A DNA stretch of 64,000 nucleotides. Origin: Pirellulales bacterium (GTDB lineage Bacteria; Planctomycetota; Planctomycetia; Pirellulales; Thermoguttaceae). Of the stretch, positions 61,355 to 64,000 are shown piece by piece. The stretch lies in the NCBI GenBank assembly GCA_020846145.1, contig JADLEL010000051.1, forward strand, positions 1 to 64,000, read 5' to 3'. A program made the position numbers and the translations under genes. Below the pieces are notes generated by a model. The model saw nothing but the letters and a program-made list of their open reading frames with translations. It was not told the origin of the DNA and ran no database searches. The first letter of the stretch is position 1, and every line of letters starts with the position of its first letter.

Positions 61355-63136
61355 TTATTCCCTATTCGGCGGATCGACCTTTACGGGAGTGGCGCCGAAA
61401 AGTTCCGCCGCCTGTTGCACCATCGGATGTTTGGCGATTTCCATGACCAGTTGATGTTGCGAGACGGCCCGAACCGGCGCCGGCGCTGCTCCCGACGGAC
61501 CGCCGCTCTCTTCCACGATAAATTGCAGCCGAATCGGCTGGCCGGTTACTTCGGCCAGGGCCTGCTCGAAACGGACGACCTGCCGCTCGCACATCGACTT
61601 CGGCATAGCATACTCCGCTTTGAAGGAAATAGCCAGGGTATTTGGCGCGGAAATTGCTACGGCGTGAAACCGCCGAGCGTGGTCGGCCACCATGCCCGAT
61701 ACCCGGCCGATGGCCCGATTCCACAGTTCCATTGCATTTTCGGGCGTCAAAACGGTCGGAGATGCCACTTTTGGAGTGGCTTCGGGTGGCGATTGATAGG
61801 GTGTTACGATGGATTCATCGTTTTTTTTTCCACCCAAATCCCCTGCGGGCGATTCCAACGCCGGCGGAGATATGATGCCGGAAGAATATCCGGCGGAGGT
61901 TCCGGCGGAAGGTAGGTCGGAAGTCGGCAAAGGCGTTGCTCCCGAACCGACCACCGTAATCGGCATGCCGCTGCGCACCTGGGCGACGATTTGCGCAAGT
62001 TCCTCCAGATCTTCCAAGTGGCAAATGCGCACCAGCGCCAGTTCGGCCAGAATGCGACCCTGCGTGCTATACCGCATTCGGGAAAGCGTTTGGTCGAGTA
62101 TCTGCATCATCGCCAGCACCGTTTGCAGGCCCAACCGCTGTCCGGCCGCCGCGATATCGGCCGCGCTCGAAGGCGAGGCGTAGAGAAACGCGTCGGCTTG
62201 GCAGCCGACCGACGCCGCCATGCAATCGCGGAAGTAGCCGAAAAGCTGCTCGACGAGTTGCGGGGCATCGACGCCGGCATGGAGGGCGGCGTCCAAATCG
62301 TTGAGAGCCGCCGCCGCATCCCGGCCCACGATATGCCCGACGAGGCCCATCAAGAGCGAATCGCCCGCCGTGCCGAGCATGTTGTGAACGTCTTCGACGG
62401 TAATCTTGCCGGACGAGAAGGCCAAAAGCTGCTCCAAGAGCGATTGGCTGTCGCGCATCGAACCTGCCGCGCGGCGGGCGAGCACCTCGAGCGCCTGCGG
62501 ATCGGCCTCGACCCCCTCCGCATCGACAATCTGCCGTAATCTTTGCGCAATGGATTGAGTCAGAATGCCCGCAAAGTCGAACCGCTGACAGCGCGAAAGA
62601 ATCGTAATCGGGATTTTCGTCGCTTCGGTCGTGCAGAAGATGAATTTGACGTGCTCCGGCGGCTCCTCCAGCGTTTTCAAGAGGGCGTTGAACGCCTCGC
62701 GGGTGAGCATGTGGACTTCGTCGATAATATAGATTTTGTGCCGCGAACGGCTGGGTCGCACGTTCACGTTCTGCCGCAACTGGCGGATTTCATCGATGCC
62801 GCGATTGCTCGCGCCGTCGATCTCGAGCACATCCACGTCGTCACCGGCGGCAATCGCCCGGCAGGTGTCGCATTCGTTGCAAGGATGGGCGCTGGTTCCC
62901 TTTTCACAATTCAGCGCCTTGGCCAAAATCCGCGCCGCGGAAGTTTTTCCCACTCCCCGCGCGCCGGTGAAAAGATAGGCGTGCCCCACGCGGCCGGCGG
63001 CAATCGCATTGGTAAGCGCCTGCGACACGTGCTCCTGACCGACCAACTCCGCGAACGCCTGCGGCCGATAGCGCCGCGCCACCACGACGTATTGCTTGGC
63101 GGGAAGGGCTTCGGCGGCGAGGGGAGTATCGGACAT
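61355..63136 (-). CDS. dnaX: DNA polymerase III subunits gamma and tau
   Basis: DnaX is the clamp-loader ATPase of the replisome. The 593-aa tau form starts MSDTPLAAEALPAKQYVVVA. It has YRPQAFAELVGQEHV, Walker A TGARGVGKTSAARILAKALN (about 47-66), the zinc module CNECDTC (about 77-83), Walker B with IIDEVHMLT, the sensor-1 region, and SRCQRFDF. The three-domain clamp-loader core ends near residue 365. The tail beyond 440 would be the tau-specific part. At codons about 436-438 an A9 run (61821-61829) could cause slippage to a gamma form. The gene is followed by ybaB and recR in the classical order. Confidence 0.96.
   Translation of the reverse strand: MSDTPLAAEALPAKQYVVVARRYRPQAFAELVGQEHVSQALTNAIAAGRVGHAYLFTGARGVGKTSAARILAKALNCEKGTSAHPCNECDTCRAIAAGDDVDVLEIDGASNRGIDEIRQLRQNVNVRPSRSRHKIYIIDEVHMLTREAFNALLKTLEEPPEHVKFIFCTTEATKIPITILSRCQRFDFAGILTQSIAQRLRQIVDAEGVEADPQALEVLARRAAGSMRDSQSLLEQLLAFSSGKITVEDVHNMLGTAGDSLLMGLVGHIVGRDAAAALNDLDAALHAGVDAPQLVEQLFGYFRDCMAASVGCQADAFLYASPSSAADIAAAGQRLGLQTVLAMMQILDQTLSRMRYSTQGRILAELALVRICHLEDLEELAQIVAQVRSGMPITVVGSGATPLPTSDLPSAGTSAGYSSGIISPPALESPAGDLGGKKNDESIVTPYQSPPEATPKVASPTVLTPENAMELWNRAIGRVSGMVADHARRFHAVAISAPNTLAISFKAEYAMPKSMCERQVVRFEQALAEVTGQPIRLQFIVEESGGPSGAAPAPVRAVSQHQLVMEIAKHPMVQQAAELFGATPVKVDPPNRE
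61821..61829 (-). promoter_or_regulatory. A9 slippery run in dnaX, candidate gamma-producing slip site
   Basis: Coding strand reads GGT GGA AAA AAA AAC GAT GAA. A minus-one shift gives KKKR then TGA; a plus-one shift gives KKTMNPS then TAA. AGGGG lies about ten bases upstream, like an internal Shine-Dalgarno, and CGATG-AATC-CATCG directly downstream can fold. The product would be about 439 residues, close to the 431 of E. coli gamma. Confidence 0.6.
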
Positions 63137-63147
63137 GATTTAAGGAT

Positions 63148-63814
63148 TGCAAATTGCAAATTGAGCGAAGGCTTTTATTGACGATTGCATAAATGGTATC
63201 AACACGGAGGCACGGAGGACACGGAGGTGTCAACTATGCATATTAGATTTCACACATTATGGTTCGAGTTCTCTCCTTAAGATTTTCGCACCCTCATACC
63301 CTTTGTGCTTTTCGGCTTCCGTTTTCTTCATCCAAAAATTTACCGTATTTGCTAGAACGGACTCGACATATTTTGATGGTACGAAGAATACTTCGGGTGG
63401 CTTGTTTTCATCTTTGGGCCATTCGGCAGGCAAATAAACGAAAGCGTACCAAAGCGATGAATTCTTCGGAAAGATTGGTTTCTTTATTCTCCAGATATAC
63501 TTATCTTTCACTTTATTCAAAGTGGTTGTTCCCGTTTTCACCTGAATCGCGATGGTTTCTCCACCTTTCGGCATTGCGACGAACAGATCGATACCGGGAA
63601 CACCCGCTCTCGGCAATCCGACCACCATACCCAGAGCGGAGAGATACGCAGCCACGTAAAATTCACCAGTTGCTCCCGTAAGAATCGAATTATTTGCCAT
63701 TTCTTCAATCTCGATGTCCGTTTAAAACTCCGTGTCCTCCGTGTCTCCGTGGTTAATTCCTTGTTTTCCCGTTGTTCAATTTGCAATTTGCAATTTGCAA
63801 TTACCAATTTGCAA
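63148..63814. mobile_element. Candidate small mobile cargo: PDDEXK gene inside two nested pairs of inverted tandem repeats
   Basis: The outer pair is (GCAAATT)n: GATTGCAAATTGCAAATTG at the left and CAATTTGCAATTTGCAATTT at the right. The inner pair is AACACGGAGGCACGGAGGAC at 63201 and TCCGTGTCCTCCGTGTCTCC at 63730. Between them lies one gene. The block separates ffs from dnaX, which are normally adjacent. No transposase is encoded and no target-site duplication is obvious by eye, so mobility is inferred from symmetry and position. Confidence 0.5.
63257..63700 (-). CDS. PDDEXK-like nuclease of unknown role
   Basis: A 147-aa protein reading MANNSILTGATGEFYVAAYL with a Glu in the first helix, then LPRAGVPGIDLFVAMPKGG with an Asp, and ETIAIQVKTGTT, where QxK stands in the ExK position. 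This E...D...QxK spacing after a short helix is the core of PDDEXK/Holliday-resolvase-like nucleases of the compact kind. The C-terminal half (WYAFVYLPAEWPKDENKPPE, FFVPSKYVESVLA) matches no domain I know. Composition is less GC-rich than dnaX. It lies in a repeat-bounded insert between ffs and dnaX. It could be a selfish nuclease, a defence protein or an element-processing enzyme. Confidence 0.7.
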   Translation of the reverse strand: MANNSILTGATGEFYVAAYLSALGMVVGLPRAGVPGIDLFVAMPKGGETIAIQVKTGTTTLNKVKDKYIWRIKKPIFPKNSSLWYAFVYLPAEWPKDENKPPEVFFVPSKYVESVLANTVNFWMKKTEAEKHKGYEGAKILRRELEP

Positions 63815-63822
63815 TAAAGCAC

Positions 63823-63942
63823 TCGCCGGCGGCCGATGAGAGACCCGCCGCACCTGGAGATGACTGCTTATGGCTGCTGACTTTCGTCCCTGACCAGGTT
63901 CGCAGGTCCCCATCGCGGGGGCCTCTCATCGGACGCCGGCGA
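63823..63942 (-). ncRNA. ffs: Signal recognition particle RNA, small bacterial type
   Basis: On the minus strand the conserved domain IV reads GGTCAGGGACGAAAGTCAGC followed by AGCC: the CAGG and AGCAG sides of the symmetric loop flank a GAC-GAAA-GTC stem capped by a GNRA tetraloop. CCTGG/CCAGG closes the next helix. The ends pair perfectly (TCGCCGGCG with CGCCGGCGA, then CGATGAGAG with CTCTCATCG). At about 120 nt it is a little longer than E. coli 4.5S RNA. The location next to dnaX is the usual one in many bacteria. It should bind Ffh for co-translational targeting. Confidence 0.92.
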
Positions 63943-63960
63943 TAAAAGGCTAATCCTTTA

Positions 63961-63989
63961 TTTGTATGCTCTGTCCCCGAAATCGTCAA
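63961..63989 (-). promoter_or_regulatory. Sigma-70-type promoter of the SRP RNA
   Basis: On the minus strand TTGACG and TACAAA are separated by exactly 17 nt, about 18 nt before the folded 5-prime end of the SRP RNA. A short leader would be trimmed, or the true start lies slightly inside. Confidence 0.6.
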
Positions 63990-64000
63990 AGGGGGGCAGG

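Noticed and set aside
1-64000. A transposase that could mobilise the many palindromic elements
   Set aside because: No IS200/RAYT-like, DDE or serine recombinase protein was recognised in any listed frame; if one exists it is outside this window.

Overview
This 64 kb window looks like chromosomal DNA from a planctomycete, most likely of the Pirellulales type. The evidence is the high GC content and several family signatures: a BBP7 outer-membrane barrel, a giant secreted protein with an LEPR-like N-terminal motif (FEPLETRQLL), DUF1559, GH172 (DUF2961) and GH116 proteins, Tat-exported Gfo/Idh/MocA oxidoreductases, C-rich heavy-metal modules, and gene-poor spacers packed with palindromes. No rRNA, tRNA, CRISPR array, transposase or integrase was recognised. 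The only RNA gene seen is the SRP RNA at the right end.

Layout. 0-8 kb: GH172-HEAT enzyme, argC, a PLP cysteine-synthase-like enzyme, a GT4 glycosyltransferase, hpt and a small exported protein. 8-13 kb: a YhaN/YhaO pair (SMC-like ATPase plus a metallophosphoesterase whose metal motifs are eroded). 13-25 kb: BBP7 porin-like barrel, a 1497-aa secreted cyclophilin/repeat protein, an LRR lipoprotein, a Gfo/Idh/MocA oxidoreductase and an AMP-forming acyl ligase. 25-31 kb: a minus-strand heavy-metal RND efflux operon (Cys-rich protein, periplasmic adaptor, pump, Cys-rich lipoprotein). 31-36 kb: a C69 dipeptidase and a GH116 glucosidase. 36.8-40.3 kb: an accessory island of vsr, a GHKL (MORC/MutL-like) ATPase fused to a PDDEXK nuclease, and a DNA cytosine methyltransferase. 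40-52 kb: a secreted carbohydrate-active-like protein, a SHOCT protein, clpX, DUF1559, a J-domain-like membrane protein, a NolW-repeat secretin-like protein and a papain-fold protease. 52-58 kb: divergent apgM/pgi, a metalloprotease-like lipoprotein, a hydrolase remnant, nnrE and an FmdB zinc ribbon. 58.5-64 kb: a minus-strand genome-maintenance block, ffs - (PDDEXK element) - dnaX - ybaB - recR - rpoN.

The most distinctive features are not ordinary genes. (1) The vsr / GHKL-nuclease / m5C-methylase island is a candidate restriction or epigenetic defence system. (2) A PDDEXK-like gene lies between ffs and dnaX inside two nested pairs of inverted tandem repeats, like a small mobile cargo. (3) Spacers carry tandem repeats of several unrelated heptanucleotides and many compound palindromes. 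Some have entered coding frames: two in-frame insertions in the acyl ligase, one in the RND pump, and three genes that end inside heptamer arrays. (4) A 201-bp two-hairpin element occurs twice, 48 kb apart, and one copy begins on the stop codon of pgi. (5) dnaX carries an A9 run placed as expected for gamma-subunit slippage, and either frame shift terminates within seven codons.

Starts were re-chosen from the ORF track using ribosome binding sites and family N-termini. Functional names rest on motif recognition by eye, not on database searches.
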